A stretch of DNA of 64,000 nt. Origin: Salipiger sp. CCB-MM3 (GTDB lineage: Bacteria; Pseudomonadota; Alphaproteobacteria; Rhodobacterales; Rhodobacteraceae). The stretch lies in contig NZ_CP014595.1 in NCBI RefSeq assembly GCF_001687105.1, forward strand, positions 930,001-994,000. Direction: 5' to 3'. Under the pieces are notes generated by a model, which had not been told where the DNA came from, did no database searches, and saw only the letters and a program-made list of their open reading frames with translations. The translations under genes and the position numbers were made by a program. The number at the start of each line of letters is the position of its first letter. Position 1 is the first letter of the stretch. Positions 37,162-44,833 of the stretch are shown here, piece after piece.

Positions 37162-38084
37162 CTGCCTGCCTCGATCAATTCTTGTACATGCGCCCGGGCC
37201 GAGTCCGCGAGCGCGCGCAGATCATAGCCACCTTCGAGAACCGAGACCACCCGCCCCCGCGCGCTGCCCTGCGCGGCGCGGCACAGCTGCTGTGTGATCC
37301 AGCGAAAGTCTTCTTCGGTCCAGTTCAGCTCGGCCAGCGGATCGTCGGCATGGGCATCAAACCCCGCTGAGATGATGACCAGCTCCGGCTCGAAGGCCGC
37401 GAGCCGGGGGAAGACCTGTTCGGTGTAAGCGGCGCGCATCTCGGCCCCGCCGCTGCCCGGCGGCAGCGGGATGTTGAGCACATTGTCGTGACCCCCGCGC
37501 TCGGCCGCGGCCCCGGTGCCGGGCCAGAGCGGATATTGCTGCGAGCTGATCAGCAGCGCGCGGGGCTCGTCCCAGAGCAGCGCCTGCGTGCCATTGCCAT
37601 GGTGCACGTCGAAATCCACCACGGCCACGCGATCGAGACCATGCCGGTCGAGCGCGTGTTTGGCGGCGATGGCGGCGTTGCCGAAAAGACAAAAGCCCAT
37701 GGGCGTCTCGGCCTCGGCATGGTGCCCCGGCGGGCGGGTGGCACAGAACGCATTGCGCGCCTCACCCGCCATCACCGCATCCACCGCGCGCACGGCGGCG
37801 CCGACCGCGCGGCGCGCCGCCTCCATCGAACGTGGCGAAAGCCATGTATCCTCGTCGAGCCGGTGCAGGCCACTGCCCGGCACCTCCGCGACCAGACGGT
37901 CGAGGTAGCGCTGCGGATGGGCGCGCAGGATGTCGCGATCCTCGCAGCGCGGCGCGGCAAGGCGCAGCAGGTCGAGCCCCTGCAGCCCGTGCAGGACGTG
38001 ATCGAGCCGGGCCACCTGTTCGGGGTGGCCCTCTGGCGTCAGGTGGTCAAGACAGTCGGCATGGGTGATCAGTGCGGTGCCCAT
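37158..38084 (-). CDS. histone deacetylase-family amidohydrolase
   Basis: A 308-residue class II histone deacetylase-like protein. The zinc/charge-relay motifs are RPPGHHAE (tandem histidines), VDFDVHHGNGTQALLW (metal-binding Asp and His) and ISAGFDAHADDPLAELN (metal-binding Asp). Bacterial homologues deacetylate polyamines or other acetylated amines (HDAH, AphA, AcuC), so a polyamine link is possible but unproven. First gene of the xseB-ispA-dxs unit. Confidence 0.9.
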   Translation of the reverse strand: MGTALITHADCLDHLTPEGHPEQVARLDHVLHGLQGLDLLRLAAPRCEDRDILRAHPQRYLDRLVAEVPGSGLHRLDEDTWLSPRSMEAARRAVGAAVRAVDAVMAGEARNAFCATRPPGHHAEAETPMGFCLFGNAAIAAKHALDRHGLDRVAVVDFDVHHGNGTQALLWDEPRALLISSQQYPLWPGTGAAAERGGHDNVLNIPLPPGSGGAEMRAAYTEQVFPRLAAFEPELVIISAGFDAHADDPLAELNWTEEDFRWITQQLCRAAQGSARGRVVSVLEGGYDLRALADSARAHVQELIEAGR

Positions 38085-38168
38085 CGCAGCCCTCCTCCGG
38101 TTGCAAATTCACCGCAGGAGACCGCGATTCCCCAGTCAGAACAAGGGGGCCAGCAAAAGAGAGGGGCG

Positions 38169-38873
38169 TCAGTCCGGCGCCAGCATGTAGCCCGCGCCGC
38201 GCACCGTCTGCAGGTAGCGCGGCTGTTTCGGATCGCTTTCGATCTTGCGGCGCAGGCGGGTGATTTGCACATCCACCGCGCGTTCCTGCGCCTGCCCTTT
38301 GTCGCGGCCCAGTTCCTCAACCAGCTTCGTGCGGCTCAGCGCCTCCCCCGGCTTGGCCGAGAAGATGCGCATGAGCTGGCTTTCCGTTGCGGTCAGTCGC
38401 ACCAGATCGTCACCGCGCCACATCTCGCCCCGCTCGATATCATAGCGGATGGGGCCGAGCGTCAGCAGCTTGGGCTGGGCGGCATCGGTCACGATGGTTT
38501 CCGGCATCCGCCGCAGGATGGCGTTGATCCGCAGCAAAAGCTCCTTCGGCTCGAAGGGCTTGGCGAGGTAATCGTCCGCCCCGGCCTCGAGCCCGGCAAT
38601 GCGGTCCTCGGTCTCGCCACGCGCGGTCAGCAGCAGCACCGGCGTCTGCCGCTCGGCGCGGATCGCGCGGGTGAAGCTGATGCCATCCTCGCCCGGCATC
38701 ATCACATCCAGCACGATGAGATCGAAATCGAGCCCGGCCATGATGCGCCGCGCATGCGCCGCGTCACGTGCGGCACTCACGAGAAAGCCATTGCGGATCA
38801 GGAACTTCTGCAAAAGGCTGCGGATCCGCTCATCGTCATCGACGATCAGCAGATGTGCGTCGGGATCACTCAT
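38169..38873 (-). CDS. petR: OmpR-type response regulator, PetR-like
   Basis: A 234-residue two-domain response regulator. The receiver has the acidic pair in LLIVDDDERIR, phospho-acceptor Asp56 in IVLDVMMPGEDG, and the lysine in YLAKPFEP. The winged-helix output domain is typical (RLTATESQLMRIF; VDVQITRLRRKIESDP; VRGAGYMLAPD). Its start overlaps the stop of the MarR-type gene. This MarR-regulator pair matches R. capsulatus petP-petR, described in connection with bc1 complex expression; that operon, however, is not here. Confidence 0.87.
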   Translation of the reverse strand: MSDPDAHLLIVDDDERIRSLLQKFLIRNGFLVSAARDAAHARRIMAGLDFDLIVLDVMMPGEDGISFTRAIRAERQTPVLLLTARGETEDRIAGLEAGADDYLAKPFEPKELLLRINAILRRMPETIVTDAAQPKLLTLGPIRYDIERGEMWRGDDLVRLTATESQLMRIFSAKPGEALSRTKLVEELGRDKGQAQERAVDVQITRLRRKIESDPKQPRYLQTVRGAGYMLAPD

Positions 38874-39382
38874 CCGCGGTTCTCCCGCAGCTTCTGGTAC
38901 TGGCGCTGCATCTCGGGGTCCATCATCGCCTCGAGCACCTGCTTGAAGCCCGCCACGGCCTCTGGGCCGACCTGCCGGTAAGCGGCGCGCATCCGCGCGC
39001 GCTGCGCGTCGGAAAGCTGCTTTTCCAGCGCGTCGCCGGCCTCGGTCAGATAGAGGTGCCGCTCGCGTTTGTCGGCGCGGCCAACGCGGCTTTCCACCAA
39101 ACCGTCCTCGACCAAAGTCCGCAGCACCCGGTTCAGCGACTGTTTGGTCACCCCCAGAATGGCCAGAAGATTGTTGACCGTGGTGCCCGGTGCGCAATGG
39201 ATGAAATGGATGGCGCGATGATGCGCGCGGCCGTAGCTCAGCGTTTGCAGAATGCGGTCCGGATCGGCGGTGAACCCGCGATAGGCGAAGAACATCGCCT
39301 CGATCCCCTGCCTGAGCTGCTCATCCGTCAGATAGAGCAGGGATTCTCCGCCCTGAACCTGACTTGCCGTCGCGTCTGCCAT
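38870..39382 (-). CDS. petP: MarR-family regulator, PetP-like
   Basis: A 170-residue winged-helix protein. The DNA-binding part is VNNLLAILGVTKQSLNRVLRTLVEDGLVESRVGRADKRERHLYLTEAG, followed by a dimerising helix. GGGGGAG precedes the ATG at 39382. Coupled by ATGA overlap to petR. The divergent spacer to ilvE holds a pair of near-identical repeats that may be its operator. Confidence 0.85.
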   Translation of the reverse strand: MADATASQVQGGESLLYLTDEQLRQGIEAMFFAYRGFTADPDRILQTLSYGRAHHRAIHFIHCAPGTTVNNLLAILGVTKQSLNRVLRTLVEDGLVESRVGRADKRERHLYLTEAGDALEKQLSDAQRARMRAAYRQVGPEAVAGFKQVLEAMMDPEMQRQYQKLRENRG

Positions 39383-39467
39383 CGCTCCCCCAAAAGTTCG
39401 TTTTCTGCACTTTAAGTCAGCGTTGTTGACATTCCAATAGCGAACTGTTAGCGAGTCGCAGTTTTTG

Positions 39468-39511
39468 CGCAACTTTATGCCCGGATCGGACGTAATAAAC
39501 GCAATTTATGC
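39468..39511. promoter_or_regulatory. direct repeat pair in the petP-ilvE spacer
   Basis: CGCAACTTTATGC (39468-39480) and CGCAATTTATGC (39500-39511) start 32 bases apart, about three helical turns. A candidate binding site for PetP or PetR controlling either divergent gene. TTGACA at 39427-39432 may be a -35 box. Confidence 0.45.
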
Positions 39512-39538
39512 AAAGCGCCCAATTGAAGGAGATGACCC

Positions 39539-40408
39539 ATGGACGGAGCTTTCGACGATCGCGACGGCAAGATCTGGATGGATGGCCAGATGCTGGACTG
39601 GCGGGATGCTCAGGTACATGTCCTGACCCACGCGCTGCATTATGCAAGCTCGGTGTTCGAAGGGGAGCGCGCCTACAATGGCAAGATCTTCCTCGGCCAC
39701 GAGCACTCGAAGCGCCTGCATTTCTCCGCCGGTGAGCTGGATATGCAAATCCCCTACAGCGCCGAAGAGATCGATGCCGCCAAAGATGCCGTGCTGAAGG
39801 CCAATGGTTTCACCGACGCCTATGTGCGCGCCATCGCATGGCGCGGTGCGGGCCAGGACATGGGTGTCGCCTCGGCACGCAACCCGGTGCGGCTGGCCAT
39901 CGCGGCCTGGGCCTGGGGCAACTACTATGGCGACGCGAAGATGAAGGGCGCCAAGCTCGACATCGCGAAATGGAAGCGCCCGAGCCCCGAGACCATCCCG
40001 GTCCATGCCAAAGCCGCGGGCCTCTACATGATCTGCACCACCTCCAAGCATGCGGCTGAAGCCAAGGGCTGCTCGGACGCGCTGTTCATGGACTACCGCG
40101 GGTATGTGGCCGAAGCGACCGGCGCCAACATCTTCTTCGTCAAGGACGGCGAAGTGCACACGCCGCTGCCCGACTGCTTCCTCAACGGCCTGACCCGTCA
40201 GACGGTGATCAAGCTGCTGAAGGAGAAGGGCATCACCGTGCACGAACGCCACATCATGCCCGAAGAAATGGAAGGCTTCGAGCAGTGCTGGCTGACCGGC
40301 ACCGCGGCAGAGGTCACCCCGGTGGGGCAGATCGGCGATTACACCTTTGAGGTTGGCGCGCTGACCCGCGACATCGCCGCGACCTACGAAAAGCTGGTCC
40401 GCTCCTGA
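39539..40408 (+). CDS. ilvE: branched-chain amino acid aminotransferase
   Basis: A 289-residue class IV PLP aminotransferase catalysing the last step of valine, leucine and isoleucine synthesis. HALHYASSVFEGERAY (31-46) is the class signature; the PLP lysine is Lys158 in PVHAKAAGLYM; VAEATGANIFFVKDG and LNGLTRQTVIKLL are conserved. AAGGAG precedes the ATG. Length is slightly short of E. coli IlvE (309), normal for this group. Confidence 0.93.
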   Translation: MDGAFDDRDGKIWMDGQMLDWRDAQVHVLTHALHYASSVFEGERAYNGKIFLGHEHSKRLHFSAGELDMQIPYSAEEIDAAKDAVLKANGFTDAYVRAIAWRGAGQDMGVASARNPVRLAIAAWAWGNYYGDAKMKGAKLDIAKWKRPSPETIPVHAKAAGLYMICTTSKHAAEAKGCSDALFMDYRGYVAEATGANIFFVKDGEVHTPLPDCFLNGLTRQTVIKLLKEKGITVHERHIMPEEMEGFEQCWLTGTAAEVTPVGQIGDYTFEVGALTRDIAATYEKLVRS

Positions 40409-40457
40409 GCGATCCAGCCGGGGCCCTGCGCCCCACCCCGGGTTTCGCATCCCGACC

Positions 40458-40484
40458 ACGGCCCGCGCATCGCGCGGGCCGTTT
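40458..40484 (+). terminator. stem-loop terminator after ilvE
   Basis: A 10-base stem ACGGCCCGCG (40458-40467) / CGCGGGCCGT (40473-40482) with a 5-base loop and a short T tract. Confidence 0.7.
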
Positions 40485-40541
40485 GTGTCTCAACCCTTCC
40501 TGTATCAACCCTTAGTGTCTCAACTTATCTAGTGTCTCAAC
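40485..40541 (+). repeat. run of GTGTCTCAAC repeats
   Basis: GTGTCTCAAC occurs at 40485, 40515 and 40532, and a shorter GTATCAAC at 40502. Spacings are 17, 13 and 17 bases. The last copy covers the stop codon of the PAS gene on the minus strand. Likely slippage-derived; function unknown. Confidence 0.75.
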
Positions 40542-41787
40542 TCATCGCGCGCAGCATGGCGGTGTTGGACTGGATCACGGTGTTCAGCTCGACGATCCGC
40601 GCCAGCCGCGCCTCGATCTCGTCCTGCCCGGCATCCAATTGATCGACGATCCCCGCCAGCGAGTCGCCCGTGCCGGAGAGTGCCGCGCTTTCGATCTTGC
40701 ACATCATGCGGGTGGAACTGAGGCCCGTGACATAGCGCTTCATGTCGAGCACCGAGCGGCCTAGGCGGGTCGCTTCGATCTCGACGACTTTCAGCGCGTC
40801 GATGGCCGCTTTCTGAAAGGCGATTTCTTCGGCGATGAGCGTCTCTTTATCGCGAAGCACATCCTCCTTGGCGGCGGCATGGCGCACATCCTCTTGGAAG
40901 ATCGCCGACATTTCCGCCTGCAAGCTGCCTGCGTAGACGAGGAACTGCCCCTGCTGGATCGTGGTCAGCATACGCATGTAGGTGCTGTCCTCCCCTTCGA
41001 CAAAGGCCCGCACCCAAGCCGCCATCTCATCGAGCATAGAGCCGTAGTTCACTGAGATCGCGCTGATCGGCCCGCCGGCGTTTTCGAGCCGCGAGGCGAG
41101 GATACGCATGTTCATCGGCACCGTGCGGATCGCCTTGATGATCTCGGTCATCCGGTCGGTTTCCTCGCGGATTTGCAGGATCGTCTTGGCCATCGTCATG
41201 AAGCGCTGCTGGCGCTGGCCCAGCTTCACGCCCATGCGCCGCGAACGCTCTTCAAGCTCCTGCGCCAGCGCGGCGGTCATGAAACCCTCGTAGGAGGTAT
41301 AGCCTTCCTCGGCCAGCAGGGTGATCAACTGCTCCATGCTGCGCACGGGGCTGACGCCCTGTTCGGTCTCGCCCTCGCGCAGCTTTGCGTAAATCTCTTT
41401 CACCTTCTCGAGCAGGCCGCAGCAGGGCTTCACCCGCACCGAGATATAGCCGCCCTCGATCGGCCAGGCGACGGCGAGCACCCAGTAATAGCGCCCGTCC
41501 TTGGCCTTGTTCTTGACATAGGCGGCGACGTAATCCCCGGCCTTCAGCTTATCCCAATACAGCTGGAACACGCCTTTGGGCATGTCGGGATGGCGCACCA
41601 CCTTATGCGGGGCGCCCTTCAGCTCCTCCCACATATAGCCAGAGATTTTGCGGAAGACGCTGTTGCCGTGGATGATCACCCCGCGCCCGTCGGTGCGTGA
41701 GAAGAACAGGTCCTTCAGCTCGAACGGCACCTCGCCGACATTGCTGTTGCGCGTCTGCGCGATGAGCTGGGAATCGTGCTGGGACAT
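40537..41787 (-). CDS. PAS-domain sensor protein (Aer-type PAS, no chemoreceptor tip)
   Basis: A 416-residue cytosolic protein. Residues 20-125 are an Aer-like PAS domain (GRGVIIHGNSVFRKISGYMWEELKGAPHKVVRHPDMPKGVF). The remaining 290 residues are mainly helical (LQIREETDRMTEIIKAIRTVPMNMRILASRLENAGGPISAISVNYGSM). They resemble a chemoreceptor-like coiled coil, but the conserved MCP hairpin tip motif is not visible, and there is no kinase, GGDEF or HTH domain. It may sense redox or a ligand and act through protein contacts. The ATG at 41787 begins MSQHDSQLIAQTRN. Confidence 0.72.
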   Translation of the reverse strand: MSQHDSQLIAQTRNSNVGEVPFELKDLFFSRTDGRGVIIHGNSVFRKISGYMWEELKGAPHKVVRHPDMPKGVFQLYWDKLKAGDYVAAYVKNKAKDGRYYWVLAVAWPIEGGYISVRVKPCCGLLEKVKEIYAKLREGETEQGVSPVRSMEQLITLLAEEGYTSYEGFMTAALAQELEERSRRMGVKLGQRQQRFMTMAKTILQIREETDRMTEIIKAIRTVPMNMRILASRLENAGGPISAISVNYGSMLDEMAAWVRAFVEGEDSTYMRMLTTIQQGQFLVYAGSLQAEMSAIFQEDVRHAAAKEDVLRDKETLIAEEIAFQKAAIDALKVVEIEATRLGRSVLDMKRYVTGLSSTRMMCKIESAALSGTGDSLAGIVDQLDAGQDEIEARLARIVELNTVIQSNTAMLRAMS

Positions 41788-41853
41788 GGGAACCACGCGA
41801 GTTGGACAGCGACCGTTCTGCGCAGCATGACCGATGCGGGGTTTCCGAATGAT

Positions 41854-41881
41854 GAAGAGCCGCGGAATTCCGCGGCTCTTC
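41854..41881 (-). terminator. palindromic terminator after the polyamine-type ABC operon
   Basis: A perfect 28-base palindrome centred between bases 41867 and 41868 lies 25 bases after the last permease stop (minus strand). Only a weak T tract follows. It also lies upstream of the PAS gene. Confidence 0.6.
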
Positions 41882-41905
41882 GAAGCTCTGTCTCTGCGTG
41901 ATGCC

Positions 41906-43096
41906 TCAGCCCGGCGACATCCCGCGCAGGCGCTCGGACCGGCGGCGCAGCATCTCGACCGTCGCCAGAAGCAGGATCGAGATCGACACCAAGACCGTCG
42001 CAGCCGCAAGGATGGTCGGCGACAGCTGCTCACGCAGGCCGGTGAACATCTGCCATGGCAGGGTCTGCAATTCGGCCGAGCCGATGAACAGCACCACTAC
42101 AACCTCGTCGAAAGAGGTGATGAAGGCAAAGAGCCCGCCCGAGATCACGCCGGGCAGGATCAGCGGCATCTGCACCTTGAAGAAGGTGGTCACCGGATTC
42201 GCCCCCATGTTCGCCGCCGCCCGCACGAGGCTGCGGTCAAAGCCCACAAGCGTCGCGGTGACGGTGATGATCACAAAGGGAATGCCCAGCACCGCATGCG
42301 CCAGCACCACACCGGTCAGCGTGCCGACGATGTTGATCTTCGAGTAGAAGAAATACATGCCGGTGGCCGAGATGATCAGCGGCACGATCATCGGCGAGAT
42401 CAGGATCGCCATGATCGCGCGCTTGCCGGGCACATGGCTCTGGGACAGGCCGATGGCCGCCAGCGTGCCGAGGCTGACCGAGATGATCGTCGCCAGCGGC
42501 GCGATGATCAGCGAGTTCTTCACCGCACTGGTCCACTCGGGGTTGGTGAAGAAGTCACGGTAGTGCTTCAGCGAGTAGCCCGCCGGATCGAAGCGCAGCA
42601 TCTCGGGCGTGAAGGTGAAGAAGTCCTGCGAGTTGAACGACAGCGGCATGATCACGAGGATCGGCGTGATCAGGAACACGAAGATCGCACCGCAGAGCAC
42701 CCGGAAGCTGTAGTGCCAAAGCACTTGGTTCGCGGTCAGATAAGGCACCAGCGGCACGCGGTAGCGGCCATAGCCGATCCAGTAGATGAACCATCCGAAG
42801 AACCAGCCAAAGAGCGCGCCGACCAGCGCGCCTGAGACGCCCCCCGTGACAAAGCCGAGCACGGCCAGCACGATGATCAGCCCCCAGCGCACCAGCTTCT
42901 CTTGCTCCTTGGGCAGCACCTGCAGCGCCAGATAGGCGACGCCGGCCATCACCAGCGCGACGATGATGATGCCCAGCAGCACCGAGCCGTTGGCCGCGCC
43001 GATGAACACCCCGGCGAAGGCCCCGGCGGCGGCAACCACCGGGAGGGTGAAGTTGAGGGGTTTCTTGACGGCGGGTGTGAGAATGACAGCACTCAT
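41906..43096 (-). CDS. polyamine-type ABC transporter permease with extra N-terminal helices (PotC-like)
   Basis: A 396-residue permease. The C-terminal 260 residues fit the PotC pattern (VKNSLIIAPLATIISVSLGTLAAIGL; EAA loop RAAANMGANPVTTFFKVQMPLILPGVISG). The first 120 or so residues add about three to four hydrophobic segments rich in glycine and alanine, not found in E. coli PotC (264 residues). Four bases after the partner permease. The ligand (putrescine, spermidine or a related amine) is inferred from family only. Confidence 0.85.
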   Translation of the reverse strand: MSAVILTPAVKKPLNFTLPVVAAAGAFAGVFIGAANGSVLLGIIIVALVMAGVAYLALQVLPKEQEKLVRWGLIIVLAVLGFVTGGVSGALVGALFGWFFGWFIYWIGYGRYRVPLVPYLTANQVLWHYSFRVLCGAIFVFLITPILVIMPLSFNSQDFFTFTPEMLRFDPAGYSLKHYRDFFTNPEWTSAVKNSLIIAPLATIISVSLGTLAAIGLSQSHVPGKRAIMAILISPMIVPLIISATGMYFFYSKINIVGTLTGVVLAHAVLGIPFVIITVTATLVGFDRSLVRAAANMGANPVTTFFKVQMPLILPGVISGGLFAFITSFDEVVVVLFIGSAELQTLPWQMFTGLREQLSPTILAAATVLVSISILLLATVEMLRRRSERLRGMSPG

Positions 43097-43100
43097 GTCG

Positions 43101-44744
43101 TTACCCCAGCTTCACGTTGTCGATGCCGACGATACGGTCGTAGGCCCAGTAGAGGATCAGAACCACCGCCAGCAGGATCGAGCCGAGCGCGGCCGCGAGG
43201 CCCCAGTTCAGCGAGGTCGAGATGTGGTAGGCGATCCGGTTCGAGATGAAGGTACCGGTGGTACCACCGACGATCTCGGGCGTGATGTAGTAGCCGATCG
43301 ACAGGATGAACACGAGGATCGAGCCCGCGCCGATGCCCGGCACCGACTGCGGGAAGTAGACCCGCCAGAACGTCGTCCAGTCGGTCGCACCCAGCGACTT
43401 CGAGGCGCGCACATAGGAATGCGGGATCGTCGACATCACCGAATACATCGGCAGGATCATGAACGGCAGCAGGATGTGGGTCATCGCCACGATCGTGCCG
43501 AACTGGTTGTTGATCATGGTCAGGCGCCCGTCGTCCGAGACCAGCCCGATCCACACCAGCACGTCGTTGATGACGCCCTGTTGCTGCAGCATGATCTTCC
43601 ACGCCGAGGTCCGCACCAGAAGCGAGGTCCAGAACGGCAGCAGCACGAGGATCATCAGCAGGTTCGCCTTGCGCGCCGGCAGGTTCGACAGGATGTAGGC
43701 CACCGGGTAGCCCAGCAGGATACAGCTGCAGGTGATCACAAGGCTCATGAACAGCGTGCGCTTGAACAGCATGATGTAGATGCGTTCGTTCTCGGGGCGG
43801 GCTTCGGCGCCCTCGGGCGTCAGCTTCATGTCCACCGAGTTGAGGAAGTACCCCGAGGTGTATTTCGGCGCGTAGAGCTTCAGCGTGCGCCAGATTTCCG
43901 GCTCCAGCCAGTCCTTGTCGATCTCGCCGAAGCCGTCCTTGAAGCCGACAGTCTCGAAATCGGGGCTGGCGACCAGCTGGTCGGCGGCCTTCAGCATGTC
44001 CGCATGGGGGCCGCTGTAGCTCGAATAATCATTGGCTGTGAGGTCTTGGTAAAGCGCGGTATGCACCGCCGACCAAGGCTCTTCCTCGAGCAGCGAGTCG
44101 CCCTCTTCGCGGTGGGTGTAATTGGCGAAAATCTCGTATTGCTCGGCGGTGCGCGGCAGCAGGTCTTCGACACCGTCACGCAGGGCGAACTTCGGCAGGC
44201 GGTCGCCCTTTTCCCAGGCGGCTTCCTTTTCCAGCCAGTCGTCCGAGCCCATCATTTCGGCCCAGGGCTGCGCCTCGTCCCAATTCTCGTCGAGGTCTTC
44301 GAACTGGTCCTGATAGACCTCGCCGATATCGTCGAGCCCGCGGCCCGACTTGCGGAACAGCGAGGACGCGCCGGTCTGCTCATAGTTCAAGCGGCTGCCG
44401 AGACGGGTGTGCAGCTTGCGTTCCGCCGCGACGAAAAGATCGTAATAGGCGTCTTCGAACACCTGATCGGACGGCAGCCCGGTGCCATCCCAGTCGGCCA
44501 GTGCCTGCGTCGTTTTGGGCATGGTGTCCGAGACGATCTGGTTCTCGACCGAGCGGAACAGCATGTCCCCGATCGGCGCGATGAAGGTGACCAGAACGAA
44601 GATCAGCAGCGGCGCGATCAGCGCCAGCGCCCGCATCTTCTGCACGCGCAAGGCCCGCGACAGGCTCTTTTTCAGCGGCGTGCCGTCGGCGGCCAGCATG
44701 GGCCCGTTGGCTTCTTTCTCCGGGACGTCGGTCGAAGCTGTCAT
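43101..44744 (-). CDS. polyamine-type ABC transporter permease with large periplasmic insertion (PotB-like)
   Basis: A 547-residue permease, nearly twice the 275-285 residues of PotB. The first membrane segment (about 38-60, ALALIAPLLIFVLVTFIAPIGDM) is followed by a hydrophilic acidic insertion to about residue 325. The remaining helices then follow, starting TLFMSLVITCSCILLGYPVAYI. The EAA loop is YVRASKSLGATDWTTFWRVYFPQSVPGIGAG. The insertion is expected in the periplasm, next to the binding protein. Second-to-last gene of the operon. Confidence 0.87.
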   Translation of the reverse strand: MTASTDVPEKEANGPMLAADGTPLKKSLSRALRVQKMRALALIAPLLIFVLVTFIAPIGDMLFRSVENQIVSDTMPKTTQALADWDGTGLPSDQVFEDAYYDLFVAAERKLHTRLGSRLNYEQTGASSLFRKSGRGLDDIGEVYQDQFEDLDENWDEAQPWAEMMGSDDWLEKEAAWEKGDRLPKFALRDGVEDLLPRTAEQYEIFANYTHREEGDSLLEEEPWSAVHTALYQDLTANDYSSYSGPHADMLKAADQLVASPDFETVGFKDGFGEIDKDWLEPEIWRTLKLYAPKYTSGYFLNSVDMKLTPEGAEARPENERIYIMLFKRTLFMSLVITCSCILLGYPVAYILSNLPARKANLLMILVLLPFWTSLLVRTSAWKIMLQQQGVINDVLVWIGLVSDDGRLTMINNQFGTIVAMTHILLPFMILPMYSVMSTIPHSYVRASKSLGATDWTTFWRVYFPQSVPGIGAGSILVFILSIGYYITPEIVGGTTGTFISNRIAYHISTSLNWGLAAALGSILLAVVLILYWAYDRIVGIDNVKLG

Positions 44745-44793
44745 CCTACCCCCTGCGGGTCTGTTATTCTTTGATTTTATATCTTTATTGGCA

Positions 44794-44817
44794 GAGAGGG
44801 GCCGCGCGGCCCCTCTC
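44794..44817 (-). other. perfect palindrome after the binding-protein gene
   Basis: A 24-base perfect palindrome (arms GAGAGGGGCCGC and GCGGCCCCTCTC) lies 16 bases after the binding-protein stop and before the permease gene on the minus strand. An AT-rich segment follows. Typical of a stem that protects the upstream message. Confidence 0.7.
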
Positions 44818-44833
44818 CATCATGCAACTGCGC

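Noticed and set aside
40485..40541. possible CRISPR-like array
   Set aside because: Units are only 10 bases, spacing is 13-17 bases and there are no cas genes; it is a simple repeat.
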